A stretch of DNA of 64,000 nucleotides from Immersiella caudata (lineage: Eukaryota; Ascomycota; Sordariomycetes; Sordariales; Lasiosphaeriaceae). The position numbers were made by a program, and so were the translations under genes. Numbering within the stretch: position 1 is the stretch's first letter; the number at the start of each line of letters is the position of its first letter. Under the pieces are notes generated by a model. The model was not told where the DNA came from. It did no database searches and worked only from the letters and a program-made list of their open reading frames with translations. Of this stretch, positions 20,504 through 31,116 are shown one piece after another. Where the stretch lies: contig JAULSU010000007.1 in NCBI GenBank assembly GCA_030512335.1, positions 3,472,001 through 3,536,000 on the forward strand. Reading direction: 5' to 3'.

Positions 20504-22035
20504 GACGCGCTGTCTAATTGGTTGCATCAAAATGGGCGTTTGCTATTGGGATATTTGGCGTTGTGGGGATTTGCAGCATAGCTACGGTTTGTCATTGCGG
20601 GTTCATGGGAGGGCAAACTGTTGAGGCCATGAGATCGGTGTGTGATACCCGAGCTTGGGCAGACTGCTTGGGCGGGGTCCCAGCTGACAAGCATTATTCA
20701 ATTTTGTATGAACTTGTCACTCTAGCATAGCGGGCGCGTCTGAATTTCAGGTACTGAATGATCTGGCGATCAGTCCCTCCAATCTTCACTTGCACTCAGG
20801 TGATCGTCGCACAAGTCTGCCTGGCGCGATCAGTCCACAGAGCGTATTTCAGATCTCCGGCATCGACGGCCTGTGAGATGTAATTCGGCCCATGCACTCA
20901 TCTCTGAATGTTGATCCAAGCCTGCTTGAGGGTATGGGTGGAATTGAGTCAGTCCTTAAACACCAGTGACAACAGCAAGCACGTCCCGGTTCTCGTTGCG
21001 ACAGGTATCGCGACAGACACTGAACGTGACACGCACCCGAAATTTGCACCAAGTCGTTTTTCACAAGCCAAGGCAGAGACACTGGCTAGCCGTAGGGTAT
21101 TTTCTAAATTCAGGATCAGCTTTCGGAGGAAGGAACGCCTCTGCGCGGTAGCTAGAGGGCACAGCCGATTTTCTCGGTGTGGGGTCGATCGACCAAAGGA
21201 AGCCGCCGTTGCCAATCAAGCCCTTTTGCCATCTGCGTCGCCCCGAGGGCTGAGAACCAGTCACAACCTCCAGACCCGGAATTCGCCCACCGTCTTTCTC
21301 GTGGCCCGGGAAACTGCTTGGGGAGACTGCCTCGCTCATTTCCCCTTGGCGCTTCGGGCTGCGTTTACGTTTTCCTCGAAAGGACATGTCATTCGGTCAA
21401 CAATCGCACCGGGGGCGTTGCCCAACCGGGTTGCGCGATGACCTCACGAAGGAGGGGCGCGCTGCGATGTGGGTGGACGAGCTGGATATGCCCCACAAAA
21501 ACGGCTCAGGGGCTGCCAGGCACTCTGTCGACTTCTCCTCCCGGCCGTCCCACCGGAGTGGCTACCGGGCTGCCCCTCCATCTTTTCTGTGGTGGCTCTG
21601 CCGACCAGAGAGGGGAAGCGGGGGGGTCGGTGATTGGCCGCCGGGTCGCAACCTGCTGCGAAGCGACACGCAACAAATAGGCCATGTTGACCACTGAGGG
21701 GTAGCACCACAGCTAATAAGTCGATTTTGACCCCTGCTTCCCGCGTCTCAGCCGCAACGAGGCAGGTCTTCCCGATGATATTGGTTGCTGGTCGCACTCG
21801 GAGCATGGCAGACCATGGCTAGTCGCTGTCGATGGAGGGGGACGCTGTATAAGTGAAGCGGAGGGGACACGCATCCTTCTGTCCCGTTTTCTTCCATCGT
21901 CTTGTGCCAAGGTTCAGCGTCGCTGTTGTTTGCTTTGGTTTCCCGTCTCTGATCACTCGTTTGCTACAGGAGACTTCCACTCGCTCAACACATCGCGACC
22001 CCTCTTTCTACCCGATTTTGAACACCACCACCAAT
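20504..22035. other. Long intergenic stretch
   Basis: About 1.5 kb upstream of the small secreted gene. Multiple overlapping frames occur on both strands, none with motifs. A TATA-like site near 21848 is listed separately. Confidence 0.4.
21848..21853 (+). promoter_or_regulatory. TATA-like element
   Basis: TATAAG lies 188 nt before the ATG of the small Cys-rich gene, followed by a pyrimidine-rich leader. Position and orientation fit a core promoter, but this is a short motif that can occur by chance. Confidence 0.3.
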
Positions 22036-22709
22036 ATGCGCACCGCTTTCTTCCTCGTTGCCGCCACGGCTCTCGGGCTCGCTGACGCTGCGACCAACAT
22101 GCTCACTCCGTACGGTGGTGTCTACAAGAGGCAGGCGTTCGACCCCGATGAGACCACCGGATCTGGTGCCAACTGCATCGAGGCATTCGGAGAGGGATAC
22201 ATCGAGTGTGTTCCGCAGACGGATTCGGCACCCCGTCTTTGCATCAACCCCGATCTTGGCGAGACCTGCTGCAACAACCTCTGTGCGTATTCCACTCCAA
22301 CTTGCAACTGCCTACACAGACTAACAAGACATAGGGGGCTGCCCTGGAGGATCCTTCTGCCTTGTTCAAGACCTCTGCTGCCCTGACGTAAGTTCTTCTC
22401 GTCTTCACCCCTCGTAGATCAGCTCCTAACACAACTCAGGGCCTTGATCCCGCGACCTGCGCCGCCCAGAACGATGTTACCCTCCCGCCTGACTTCGCCG
22501 TCCCCTCGGCCACCTCCGCTGCCTCCGCTGGCCCTTCCGTCACCAGTCGCCCCAGCAGCATCAGCGCCCCCAGGCCCTCGGTGACCTACGGATATGGCTC
22601 CGGAAACCACACCGGCGGCAAGCCCCCTGTTGTCACGGCTGGTGCAAGCCACGAGCGCGGAGTTGTCGCCGCCGCCGTGATTGGCATCGCCGCTGCGATG
22701 ATGTTGTAG
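22036..22709 (+). CDS. Small secreted Cys-rich protein, probably GPI-anchored
   Basis: Three exons (22036-22282, 22335-22387, 22440-22709) encode 189 residues. The introns are 52 nt (branch GACTAAC) and 52 nt (branch CCTAAC), and phases agree. MRTAFFLVAATALGLADA is a signal peptide. KR at residues 31-32 could be a Kex2 site. Ten Cys occur between residues 47 and 107, including two CC pairs (ETCCNN and DLCCPD), a pattern of disulfide-linked small secreted proteins. A Ser/Pro/Thr linker follows, then a C-terminal hydrophobic tail (GVVAAAVIGIAAAMML) typical of a GPI attachment signal. The protein likely sits on the plasma membrane or wall. No enzymatic motif is visible. The 53-nt middle exon carries four of the Cys, so its skipping would destroy the domain. 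Confidence 0.85.
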
Positions 22710-23653
22710 ATGGAAATGCAATATGGTGCGACTGGTCGGGAGTAAACGGACATACACAAGGATGATTTGGATTAATATGGCGTCGGAATCTTTTGGATAC
22801 CACAGAATTTGGAATGTACTTTACGGGATGTTGGATGTAAAATGAAATCGATCTTTGTCGTCGGACGGTAATCACAGGGCTGAGACAGGTGATGTGCGGT
22901 GTTTGAAGTGTCTTGGTTCAGCTGTGGGTGCACAGGGTTGATTTCGTGAAATGAGAATCGCTTCTTTGTGGCTGGACTCCATGTTAGGATCAGCTTTCTG
23001 TTTGTTCTGGACGAGACTCTGATGCAGAGCCTTGCCAGCGTCTAAACCAAAGGAATAGGGATACCTGGTCGCGATATCCAAGAAGCCTCGCCGTGATGTT
23101 GATTTCAGTTGAGAAGTTCTAGATTTCTGAGCGTCATGTGTAACTGCAATCTAAAAATAGTTCTTCGCCGAGGCTCAGCAGAAGCTGAACTTTAAACATG
23201 AAACCAGCCCCACGAACAATGGGATTGTCGTTACAGTCACAGCTCAATTTCAAAAAAGTTGCAACTGTGAACCAGGACAACAAAAATGCGATAAGGAGCG
23301 CTGCATCTGACTAAAGGTCAATCGCCCGCGACAAGAAAGAACAGTTCTTACGACTTCCTCTCTCAATTGGCCAGCCCGCGAACTACAGCATCGAAATGCA
23401 GGTCCCATTCCTTCTGTAACGTCAATCGCTGAAAGGGACAAGCGCTGACGCTCCCCGCATAAGAGGTACGCAAGACAAGGAAAAACGCTACGCCGCACTC
23501 GGGCAGACAAACATCCGGCACTACGCGTCGTCGGCCCGCATTCAACCGACTCCAGTTATCGACGACCTCAAACAGCCAACCTCAAAAACTCAGAGTACAC
23601 CTCACCTCAGCTTCAACACGTTCTCAATCCTCAACAAAAAAACAATACACATA
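22710..23653. other. Intergenic
   Basis: This is the 3' flank of the Cys-rich gene and the promoter of the hydrolase. The last 70 nt before the ATG are rich in C and A. No other feature was seen. Confidence 0.4.
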
Positions 23654-24838
23654 ATGACTTCTGAATCACCTGACAGCCTCCCCGACGACGACTTCCTCTC
23701 CCTCCCTCAATTCAACCAATCCTTCACCGTCCAACCCAACCCGGAAAACGGCCTAACCGCCCCCTTCACCCTCAAATACGCCGACATTGGCGACACCTCC
23801 TCGCAAAATGTCCTCCTCTTCTTCTCCCCCCTCATGGGCTCCCGCCTCCTCCTCACCCCCAAACACGCCCTCGCCTCCCGCCTGCACATCCGCATCCTCG
23901 CCGTCGACCGACCTGGTATAGGCGGCTCCACCCCCGTTGCTGCTGCTTCCCGACTGCATGCCATGTGTACTATTATCCCCCTTTTGCTCGCTCACCTTTC
24001 CATTTCCTACGTCTCTCTCGCGGCGCACTCTGGCGGGACGATTTACGCGCTTGATTTGGCTCTTTCCCATCCTGAGATCTTCCCTCCTGCTGCCGCCGAC
24101 GGCGAGGATGGACGTCAGGGGTATCTCGCGATAGGGTGTCCCTGGGTATTACCGTCTCGCTCGGGGTCGGCGATGCTATCGGTTGTGGGGATGCTGCCGA
24201 GAGGGATGATAATGCAGACGGATACGCTGGCGAGGTTTATCGCGACGAAGGTGGGGCCGGCGGTAGGGGCTGGGTATCAGGCGCTGGGGAGGGTGGTTGG
24301 GGCGAGCGGGGGATTGTTAAAGGTTATTTCTGGGTCGGTATCTGGATCGGGTTCTGGATCGGGCTCGGGGAATAGTGAAGGGGAAGGGGGGAAGGAAAGG
24401 AATGAAGAGTTTGAGTTTGAGGACAGGATATGGGGGAAGTTGATCGCAAAAATGTTTGAAGAGGGTGTGGAGGGGATATCGGAGGATGCGGTGCTGTTTA
24501 TGCAAAAGGGGGAGGGGAGCGGATGGGGGGACTGGGGGGATTACGATGGGTTGGTGCCGAGGTTGGTGGAGGGGTTGAGGGGAAAGGGAAGAAGGTTGAG
24601 GGTGGATGTGTTTTATGGGGAGAAGGATCATATGATTGGGGATGCGGGATCGAAGGGGCCGATTTGGTTTGATGGGTGTTGGACGGGTGGGGAGAATAAG
24701 GATGTGATTGAGTTTCGTAGTAGGACGGTGAAGGGGGCGGATCATGATACTATTTGGAGCGCGGAGTGGGATGTTGCAATGGAGGTGATGGAGTGGGTCA
24801 GCGGGAAGAAGGGGGATGCGGTGGAAGCTGAGGCTTAG
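23654..24838 (+). CDS. Alpha/beta-hydrolase fold protein
   Basis: A single exon encodes 394 residues. The core has the ordered strand motif RILAVDRPGIGGSTP, a common post-strand-4 turn of alpha/beta hydrolases. It is followed by YVSLAAHSGGTIYALDLAL, the nucleophile elbow with Ser in HSGG (a variant of GxSxG). A late Asp (VFYGEKDHM) and His (KGADHDTIW) fit the remaining catalytic positions. A low-complexity Ser/Gly run (SGSVSGSGSGSGSG) and a Glu-rich stretch between residues 220 and 255 form an insertion. Codon use switches from C-ending in the first part to G-rich in the last 500 nt. The substrate is unknown. There is no signal peptide, so an intracellular location is likely. Confidence 0.8.
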   Translation: MTSESPDSLPDDDFLSLPQFNQSFTVQPNPENGLTAPFTLKYADIGDTSSQNVLLFFSPLMGSRLLLTPKHALASRLHIRILAVDRPGIGGSTPVAAASRLHAMCTIIPLLLAHLSISYVSLAAHSGGTIYALDLALSHPEIFPPAAADGEDGRQGYLAIGCPWVLPSRSGSAMLSVVGMLPRGMIMQTDTLARFIATKVGPAVGAGYQALGRVVGASGGLLKVISGSVSGSGSGSGSGNSEGEGGKERNEEFEFEDRIWGKLIAKMFEEGVEGISEDAVLFMQKGEGSGWGDWGDYDGLVPRLVEGLRGKGRRLRVDVFYGEKDHMIGDAGSKGPIWFDGCWTGGENKDVIEFRSRTVKGADHDTIWSAEWDVAMEVMEWVSGKKGDAVEAEA

Positions 24839-24913
24839 TTATAATGCGGCAAGGATTGTAGTGCCTAGAGAGGAGTTCAGCTTGTCATGATAGGCGGCTC
24901 GTCTTGTCCATCT

Positions 24914-24938
24914 GGGGGGGGGGGGGGGGGGGGGGGGG
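24914..24938 (+). repeat. Homopolymer tract G25
   Basis: Twenty-five consecutive G, followed by a GA-rich stretch, lie in the 3' flank of the hydrolase gene. Length in such tracts is unstable and assembly error is common. Confidence 0.9.
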
Positions 24939-25087
24939 AGGGAGGGATGAAGTCATTGCCCATGTGGATAGAGGTCTTTATGGCAACAGTGGCGAGGGAG
25001 ACGGCAGCGAGGAGGACGATGAGGATGAGAATGAGTACGAGGATGAAATCGAGGGGCGATGAGGGTGGTGAGGGCAATAAGACAGGT

Positions 25088-25132
25088 AGTGAGGGCAGTG
25101 AGGGCAGTGAGGGCAGTGAGGGCAGTGAGGGA
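25088..25132 (+). repeat. 9-bp tandem repeat, five copies
   Basis: The unit AGTGAGGGC repeats five times (25088-25132), the last copy ending A. It reads as Leu-Pro-Ser repeats on the minus strand, where a frame also contains a hydrophobic stretch, but that frame has no ATG in a suitable place. Confidence 0.9.
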
Positions 25133-25502
25133 AAAGTGAAAGAGGATTGCTGTCTGTATCTCACGTCCTAAGTGCGGTGATTAGATATGCACGTTTTGCA
25201 TGGTCAGCCGTATTGTCAACCATCGCATTGAGAGAGACGGGCAAGGACATACTGTCACAGAATAGGGGCAAGTGGAATTGTGTTATGATTCAATTTTCTT
25301 TTATTATATTTCTGTTTCCGATTAGTGCAGTGTTTGTTGGATCAACATGGATCAACATGGCGTCGTAACTTTTATCCCTCTTCTCCGAGTAGTTTCGCTT
25401 TTGAGGAACGTATATAAGACAGCACACTAGGACCAGAGTAGACGAAAAGAAAGGGGCGGGGACGTACCACGTCTTCCTGCGTGCGGCGCCAGTACTAGCC
25501 AT

Positions 25503-26765
25503 CTATGGTTCGATCCCACCACAAGAGTCTGCCACAGCTGCACGGGTAGCGCTCCCTTTTCTCACCATAATCATAAGCCTTAAAGTGATCCTTGAGGGAC
25601 TTGCTGACGTTAGCAAACAGGCTTTCGAATGGATGAGTGGGATCGCCAAAAAAAACCAAGGCTTGTATTCCGGCGAACGGTCAAAGGCGAACCGCTCTCT
25701 GTCTTCAGTCGAGTAGATGCTGTTCCGTACTCTATACCACTTTGCATTGCTGGCCTGGAGGAGGTCTGAGCTCTCATGTGGATTGATGCTTCTCAACACT
25801 CTCATGATAGTGACGTCGGGAGCACGGAGGGAACACCGCTTCATCCACTCCAGCGTTTCACCCAGTGGTGCAAGGGTTTCCGTCAACACACCATAAAGCG
25901 CCTGCAGCACGGTCTCCTGGGAAACCAAAGTGTATACGGCGGCTTTGAAGCCGAGTGACTTGTAACTGTGCACCTCGGCTCGAAGCCAATCCGCTGTTAC
26001 ACCGTAGGAAGGAGAACGCTCCGAAGACTGAGAGACCATGGGATGAACATTTTCACGGCCTTCTGGCTGTAGTGGTTCTTCAAAAGGTTGAGCTGCTGAG
26101 CCAGACGAGACATGCGATGGTCATAGAGCGACCACAGCTCTGGCGGGCCGTCAATGCTGACGGTGGCGAGGCGTGGTAACGCATGTGGCTCGCTGACAAG
26201 AGTTCCAATATCGAGCCACGGCACAAGCCATGCGCTGCTGTATTTGCTCAGTTCAGGATCCGAGCCGGGCCCTGGCAGCGTTTGAGGATGCCGAATTTAT
26301 CTGGGTGGAGCTCGCAACCAGCAGCGCTCTGATTCAGAACCTCCCGGCGGTCCTTTCGGTCATGACGTTCACCCAGAGGGTTATGAAGTGATCACCCATA
26401 GCGCATGCGGCATTTAGGATAGCCACCCGGAGTTGAGAGATTCGCTCTTTCAACCCATCAGCAATCTTCTCAGCCTCCTCGTCACTGTGCAAGTGATTGA
26501 GGCAAGCTGAGAGGTACTTACCCCAGCAGGTAGCACACGCTGGTTGACAAACGTCATGACCCAGTACCTCCTAGGGCATATTTCTGACAGCCGCATCTTT
26601 TTTCCCGCTCCGCGAGGCAGACGACGGAACATTTCTTTGTCCCTGTGACCTCAAAACTGGCTGCTGTTGGTCGACAGCCATGCCCATCGCCACAAGGGCA
26701 CCCTTGAAAATCCCAACATTGCGCTTTCTTTCTTCAGCGCCAATGTCAAACTTGTATGGCTCCAT
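25503..26765 (-). pseudogene. Decayed protein-coding gene, stops and frameshifts
   Basis: Reading leftward from the ATG at 26765, one frame is interrupted by TAG at 26571-26573 and TGA at 26334-26336, yet reads like protein between and around them (SDEEAEKIADGLKERISQL, CAMGDHFITLWVNVM). Between about 26330 and 26255 the coding frame shifts to the next one (GSDPELSKYSSAWLVPWLDI, PPELWSLYDHRMSRLAQQL). Near 26039 it shifts back (ADWLRAEVHSYKSLGFKAAV, ETLEWMKRCSLRAPDVTIM) until a stop at 25503. Both stops are consistent with C to T change of CAG and CGA codons. A GTAAGT donor with a CAG acceptor 37 nt later (near 26525) may be an old intron. The family is not recognised and no transposase or reverse-transcriptase motif was seen. 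Confidence 0.6.
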
Positions 26766-27166
26766 AACTGCTGTCTATAATGATTTCGACGATGTAGTTA
26801 TTAAATGATCTGGCTGCTAGATAGTTTCGAGAATGGGATTCTTGAGTAAGGGATGAGTTGTTGTTCTGGCAGAAGTCCCCTGAGTAAGTGATCAGCAACC
26901 AGTTTATATTAATTTCAATGCCACATATCAGCATACCGTGATTTTTGGCCAACCTTTTGTAGAGAAACATCATCATTCACTTCGAGATAAGCAATTTGAT
27001 GATGGGTTGGCCCATGTCCAAGGACTTGCGATTGTTGGTGACGGAGGTTAGGACCGCGGGTAGTCGATACTTCCGGGCTGACGGAGAGTAGCTACGAAGG
27101 CTTCGGCTAGAAAGGCCTGGTTGGCCAATACGCCAAGCGTTAGCAGCAGTGGGAAGCTGCATCGTT

Positions 27167-27447
27167 CGATGTTGTCAAGGCCTCTTTGGATGCAAATAAC
27201 GCCTTTCGAAATGGAGATTAGGTGCTTTAAGATGTTAAATAAGGTCTCTTGCAATGCAGCTGAGGCCGGATCGCGTTGGCTGAAGGTGTTTGTTGGTCTG
27301 GGCAGCCTGTTTTCCCACGGAGCATATGGCCCCTCTCTTCTGGCCGGACCCTTCGTACCCTGTGAATGTAAAGGCTACCTGCATTGCTTCAAGGCATCTT
27401 CGCGATGTTGAAAAGGCCTTTGTTGATGCACAGTCGGCGTTTCGAAA
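27167..27447 (+). repeat. Pair of diverged 45-nt direct repeats
   Basis: Copies at 27167-27211 and 27403-27447 both begin CGATGTTG and end TTTCGAAA; by eye 34 of 45 positions match. In one plus-strand frame they read DVVKASLDANNAFRN and DVEKAFVDAQSAFRK, so differences are partly protein-conserving. This suggests two copies of an old coding repeat unit. Confidence 0.6.
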
Positions 27448-28134
27448 ACCAATCGAGGCGGCCCGCGATGCAGTCGATGTAATCAGCTCTTCGAATACCT
27501 AGGTACATAGATTCGGTTGATCCCTTTTCGCACGGCGCCGGTGTCCCCTCTTGCTTGACCAGAGCCTTTGTACCTGCGTTATCTCCCTTTGAATTTTGGA
27601 TTTATGGCTTTGTTTCCCCCCCAGCGGTATTTCGTAGCGGGTAATAAGGTCGAGGGTCGCCGCGTACCAAGGACTCTTGGCATGGGTAGATATACCTGAG
27701 CGAATAGCACAAAGTGTATGTTGCCCTTCTCTTGTCTTGGGGCTATTCCGTCAATAAAAAAGGCGCTTAAACTCCAGCTGGTGATCGATGGGGTTTGCAG
27801 CTGCTTCGAGATTGCGGCTGTCATGTTGACAATACTGCTGTGCCAATACGCGGACGTCTGCCCATGCTGGAAGAGATGGAGTCAGTCGACTTCGAAGTTC
27901 GCTTCGTTTGTAGCTTCGCAGGGGATATTTCTGAGGGAAATCTTGGCCGAGACTCGTTTGCCGATAGGGGACTTAGTATTGGGCAAAGTTATTTTGGCGT
28001 ATTGACCGCTGCAGTGTAGTCGCTGTATCGTCTTCCTGAGCGGGAACACTCTTAAATGACGGATCAGAGAGTCACCCAGCCAGCTTCATGAAATCAGTGG
28101 ACTTCGGTGTCTGTGACTGAGAAGGGGAATTGAG

Positions 28135-28153
28135 TTTTTTTTTTTTTTTTTTT
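28135..28153 (+). repeat. Homopolymer tract T19
   Basis: Nineteen T in a row at the right border of the decayed region. I see no target-site duplication or other retroelement hallmark around it. Confidence 0.85.
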
Positions 28154-29160
28154 GGGACCTGAGTGATAGACCAGGAACAGGATCAAATCCCATCGTCCTA
28201 TTCAGCCACAAAGGGTCGCTGGGCCAAGGATCGAAGAAGGAGAAAGGCCTCTGCGCTGGATTAGGTTCGAGGCCACTCCCCTTCTTTCATTTGATGAAAA
28301 ATAGAGCAGGGATGCTGATTGCCTCGAAACTGCGAAGTTTTGTTCTTTGGTTAGAGCTCTGTTTCGCTGAGAGGTGACAAGCCTACCACGCACTGTTTCC
28401 CAGCCCAACTCCAACTGTCAAACCGCATTGCCAACAGGTCCGGGTAGGGCCGCGAGCTTCCCGCTCAGTTGCAGCGCCGCGCCATCTTTGGATGCCTTAG
28501 GGCGAGCGGCGCACCAACGTGGTTGGGGCGTTCAACCGTTTGGGCGGCAATTGACGACGTGGCTGAAGCGGTTCCCTCTACCGTCATCTTGGGCAGCTGA
28601 CAAACGCGTCGGGCCGTTGCGTATTCTTGAAGCGTCGCCGAAAAGGCATGTTTTCGCCTCCCAAGGTGCCCAAAGCGGGCGAGAAACGTGTCTTGCAGGT
28701 CGCAAACTTGACCAATCAGAGCCACGGAATCAGATCGCGATGTCGCAGGGCGAAACATGCGTAGGCCCTCATCAGAATTGACAATTGAATGAGGGGTCGA
28801 CGGGTGAAGTCGCAAGTGGGGCTTGCAGCCAGGGTTTGCTCTGTGGAGACAATCGCCGCAGCTTGGCGGCACCTTACCGCAGCTAACAATTGTGGTCATT
28901 GGTCATTGTCCATTTGCTAACGGCCATGATCCTCTGACATGAAGGCCACGATAGCGAACGACCTGTGACTTTCGTCGCTGGCAGCAACAACTTTATTAGA
29001 CGCCGGTTTTTCCCTCCAGATATTCCAAGAAGCAACCGCTGTTCTACTCCACCTCCGATGCGCTGTTTACCGCCGAACGGAGAGCCCTGAACCAGCCTTA
29101 TCACAGGGCCGAGCTCCATCTGACATCCCCAGAGCCACCTCACCCCGCCCGGCCGCAGCC

Positions 29161-30156
29161 ATGGCGGATACACCATTTTCAACGCCCAAGAGGAAACACG
29201 CTCAGCTTCTCGATGATCACATGACCGATATCAACAACACGACGCAATTCACATTTGACTTGCGCACCCCAGTGAAAGATGGCAGCGCAAGCCCGCGAAC
29301 CAGCGTCGCCCATCGCTTCCGGGGCCTCGCAATCGAGAGTGGGGGCGGGGTCGTCGGCAGAGCAGGCCGCGCCTCGCAATCGCCGGAACTGAAGCCGACG
29401 AGGCCCGTATCTTCCACCATGCAGGGCGAGAGTCTCGACGGCGCTCGCAAGCGGGTCAAGCGACCAGACATTGAGTTGGTGGATGCCGACAGCCCGCAGC
29501 TGCAGCTTCCCGTCGCGACTTGGGATGGCACCTTCGCCGCAGCAACATTCCGGCCCGAGCACTGGGGAACGACGGACAGCGACATCAACCGGAGGAGCCA
29601 AAGCCCGCGCCAGAAACCTCAAAGATCGGTAAAGTTCGCCCTCGACACTGCGGTCGTGGAGCAAGCAGAAGCGCCCGCCAACATCGGGTCCAACGCCATC
29701 GCGGGTTCCCCCCTGAAACCAACTCCCCAGGCGGCGCTTCCTTCGATTGAGCCCATCCCTGAAATATATAACAAGCCACGAAATCGCGTACGAGCGGGTA
29801 CACCCCCTCCCCGGAGCGACATCTCGGACGAGCCGATCATCACCGACCCCCTGCGCGCGAGCCTGACCTGGCACGACGACGAGATAACCATCTACGACCC
29901 AGACGACAGCGACGACGACGGGACAGGAATCAACGGAATTGGGTTCAAGCCTACAGCGGCCATCGCTTACGAGCGCACTGTCAAGCGCAAGCAGCAGTTG
30001 GCCGAATATCGCAAGCGGGAGGAGCGGGAGGCGAGGGCGAAGCGGAGCCAGCGACGCCGGGGCAGCCCCGTCCCGGGGCTCGTCGAGCTCAAGGGAACGG
30101 TGGAGCGACGACGTGTGCGGTTCATGGAGAGCGCCACGGAGCTAATTTCCTTTTAA
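29161..30156 (+). CDS. Conserved fungal protein of unknown function, probably nuclear
   Basis: A single exon encodes 331 residues, with the ATG in an excellent context (GCAGCCATGGCGG). The protein is hydrophilic, with no signal peptide or membrane segment. The N-terminal STPKRKHAQLLDDH and KRVKRPDIELVD stretches are basic and could serve nuclear import. A more ordered C-terminal part contains an acidic run (YDPDDSDDDGTG), then GINGIGFKPTAAIAYERT, then a long Arg/Lys/Glu helix (KRKQQLAEYRKREEREARAK) likely to be a coiled coil or nucleic-acid-facing helix. SPxR and TPxK sites suggest phosphorylation. I do not recognise a named family. The conserved-looking GFKP block followed by the basic helix suggests a chromatin- or RNA-linked adapter, which is inference only. 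Confidence 0.75.
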   Translation: MADTPFSTPKRKHAQLLDDHMTDINNTTQFTFDLRTPVKDGSASPRTSVAHRFRGLAIESGGGVVGRAGRASQSPELKPTRPVSSTMQGESLDGARKRVKRPDIELVDADSPQLQLPVATWDGTFAAATFRPEHWGTTDSDINRRSQSPRQKPQRSVKFALDTAVVEQAEAPANIGSNAIAGSPLKPTPQAALPSIEPIPEIYNKPRNRVRAGTPPPRSDISDEPIITDPLRASLTWHDDEITIYDPDDSDDDGTGINGIGFKPTAAIAYERTVKRKQQLAEYRKREEREARAKRSQRRRGSPVPGLVELKGTVERRRVRFMESATELISF

Positions 30157-30546
30157 TGACGGCTATGATGGCGTATTTCTTTCAGCAAAGTATGTATGGG
30201 CATGGATGAGGACATTCGGGGCACAACTCTCGGGGCGTTCTCAGGTTTGATAGGGGCTACTTGGCCTGGAGGCTTGGCGATTGTAGGGCAAGCCATACGG
30301 TATGGCGTTCTGGAGGGAGTTTGGGCAAGTGTATAGGAACCGGATTGTGTCAGTTTTTCGTCGCAGTCACTACTGCCAGTTTTGGTTGCTTTGTGGAAGA
30401 AAAAGGGATTGTCCAAACAGCGTACCAGGCACAGATATCAACACTCTTAAGTAGCGTCAGCTTGCTAATGAACTCAAACCACATATCTCAACACCAAATA
30501 CTACACGAATAGTACATTGTATGCACACCCACAACCTCGCCCGGTC
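30157..30546. other. Intergenic between convergent genes
   Basis: Convergent 3' flanks of the nuclear-type gene and COX20. Nothing recognised. Confidence 0.4.
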
Positions 30547-31116
30547 TCACCAAACCCTCCACCAACTCTTCCCCCCCGCCGCAGCCTCCTCTTGCTCTTG
30601 AACTTCCCTCTCCCTCCTCTCCCGCGCCTTCTTCTCCTCTGCCTCCGCCTTCTCCCTAGCCTGCCGCGCCGTGTACACCTCCACCATCCGCAGCATCTTC
30701 TCCCGCTCCAAGCGCCGCTTGTACTGGCAGTACTCGTACTGTGCTATTGCTCCCAGCGCACCAGTGCCTACAGCCCAGTGTGCGGCTTTGGGAGCGGGAA
30801 GGCCCATCACCCAGCGACTGAGGCCGATTACGGCGCCGGCGCCGATACCAGTTATGAAGCCTTGTTGGGAGCAGGGGGCTTGGTGGACTTTGAGGAAGTC
30901 GGCGGGTTTGATGCTGGTGACGATCTCGCTGACGGAGGAGGGGCCAAGGGGTGGTTGGGGAGGGGTTGTTGTTGGTGTTGATGACTCTGGGGAGGCAGTG
31001 GATGTGGTTGTTGGCATTGAGGGAGCGGCCGGGGGGAGGGGGCCTGGGGGTGGAGAGGGTTTGGCTGTTGTGAGCCATGACCTTGTTAGTTCGGGGGAGG
31101 GCGGCTGTTGGGACAT
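30547..31116 (-). CDS. COX20: Cytochrome c oxidase assembly protein COX20
   Basis: A single exon encodes 189 residues. The core (residues 75-150) has the family layout. A conserved Pro-Cys (HQAPCSQQGF) precedes a Gly-rich helix (GIGAGAVIGLSRWVMG). A short loop and second helix follow (HWAVGTGALGAIAQYEYCQYKRR), and then a charged helix (EREKMLRMVEVYTARQ). In yeast and animals COX20 is an inner mitochondrial membrane chaperone for newly made Cox2 during complex IV assembly, with both ends facing the intermembrane space. The N-terminal 60 residues are a Pro/Ser/Thr-rich extension as in other filamentous fungi, and the C-terminal tail is Glu/Lys-rich. The gene stands head-to-head with POL2, 670 nt apart. 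Confidence 0.85.
   Translation of the reverse strand: MSQQPPSPELTRSWLTTAKPSPPPGPLPPAAPSMPTTTSTASPESSTPTTTPPQPPLGPSSVSEIVTSIKPADFLKVHQAPCSQQGFITGIGAGAVIGLSRWVMGLPAPKAAHWAVGTGALGAIAQYEYCQYKRRLEREKMLRMVEVYTARQAREKAEAEEKKARERREREVQEQEEAAAGGKSWWRVW

Larger units (their letters stand above)
24839..25502. other. Intergenic with low-complexity DNA
   Basis: Apart from the G25 tract and the 9-bp array, this stretch holds no convincing gene. The AT-rich part around 25280-25340 marks the border of the decayed region to the right. Confidence 0.4.
26766..29160. other. Gene-poor region with further coding remnants
   Basis: The part 26770-26990 is AT-rich. On the minus strand, 27048-27254 reads IQRGLDNIERCSFPLLLTLG and ends at a stop. 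On the plus strand, about 27867 to 28019 reads MLEEMESVDFEVRFVCSFAG and ends at a stop. Both look like pieces of old genes. The T19 tract and a 45-nt diverged repeat are listed separately. From 28200 to 29160 I see no gene. Confidence 0.45.

Noticed and set aside
24877..25164. 95-codon frame with a hydrophobic stretch and Pro/Leu-Ser repeats
   Set aside because: It begins with GTG, its only ATGs come after the hydrophobic part, and it is made largely from the G25 and 9-bp repeats.
25500..25520. GGTTCGATCCC, T-arm-like
   Set aside because: No matching acceptor or anticodon stem within 80 nt on either strand.
25290..28153. Transposon remnant
   Set aside because: No transposase, reverse transcriptase, terminal repeats or target-site duplication could be seen; decayed host genes explain the pieces as well.
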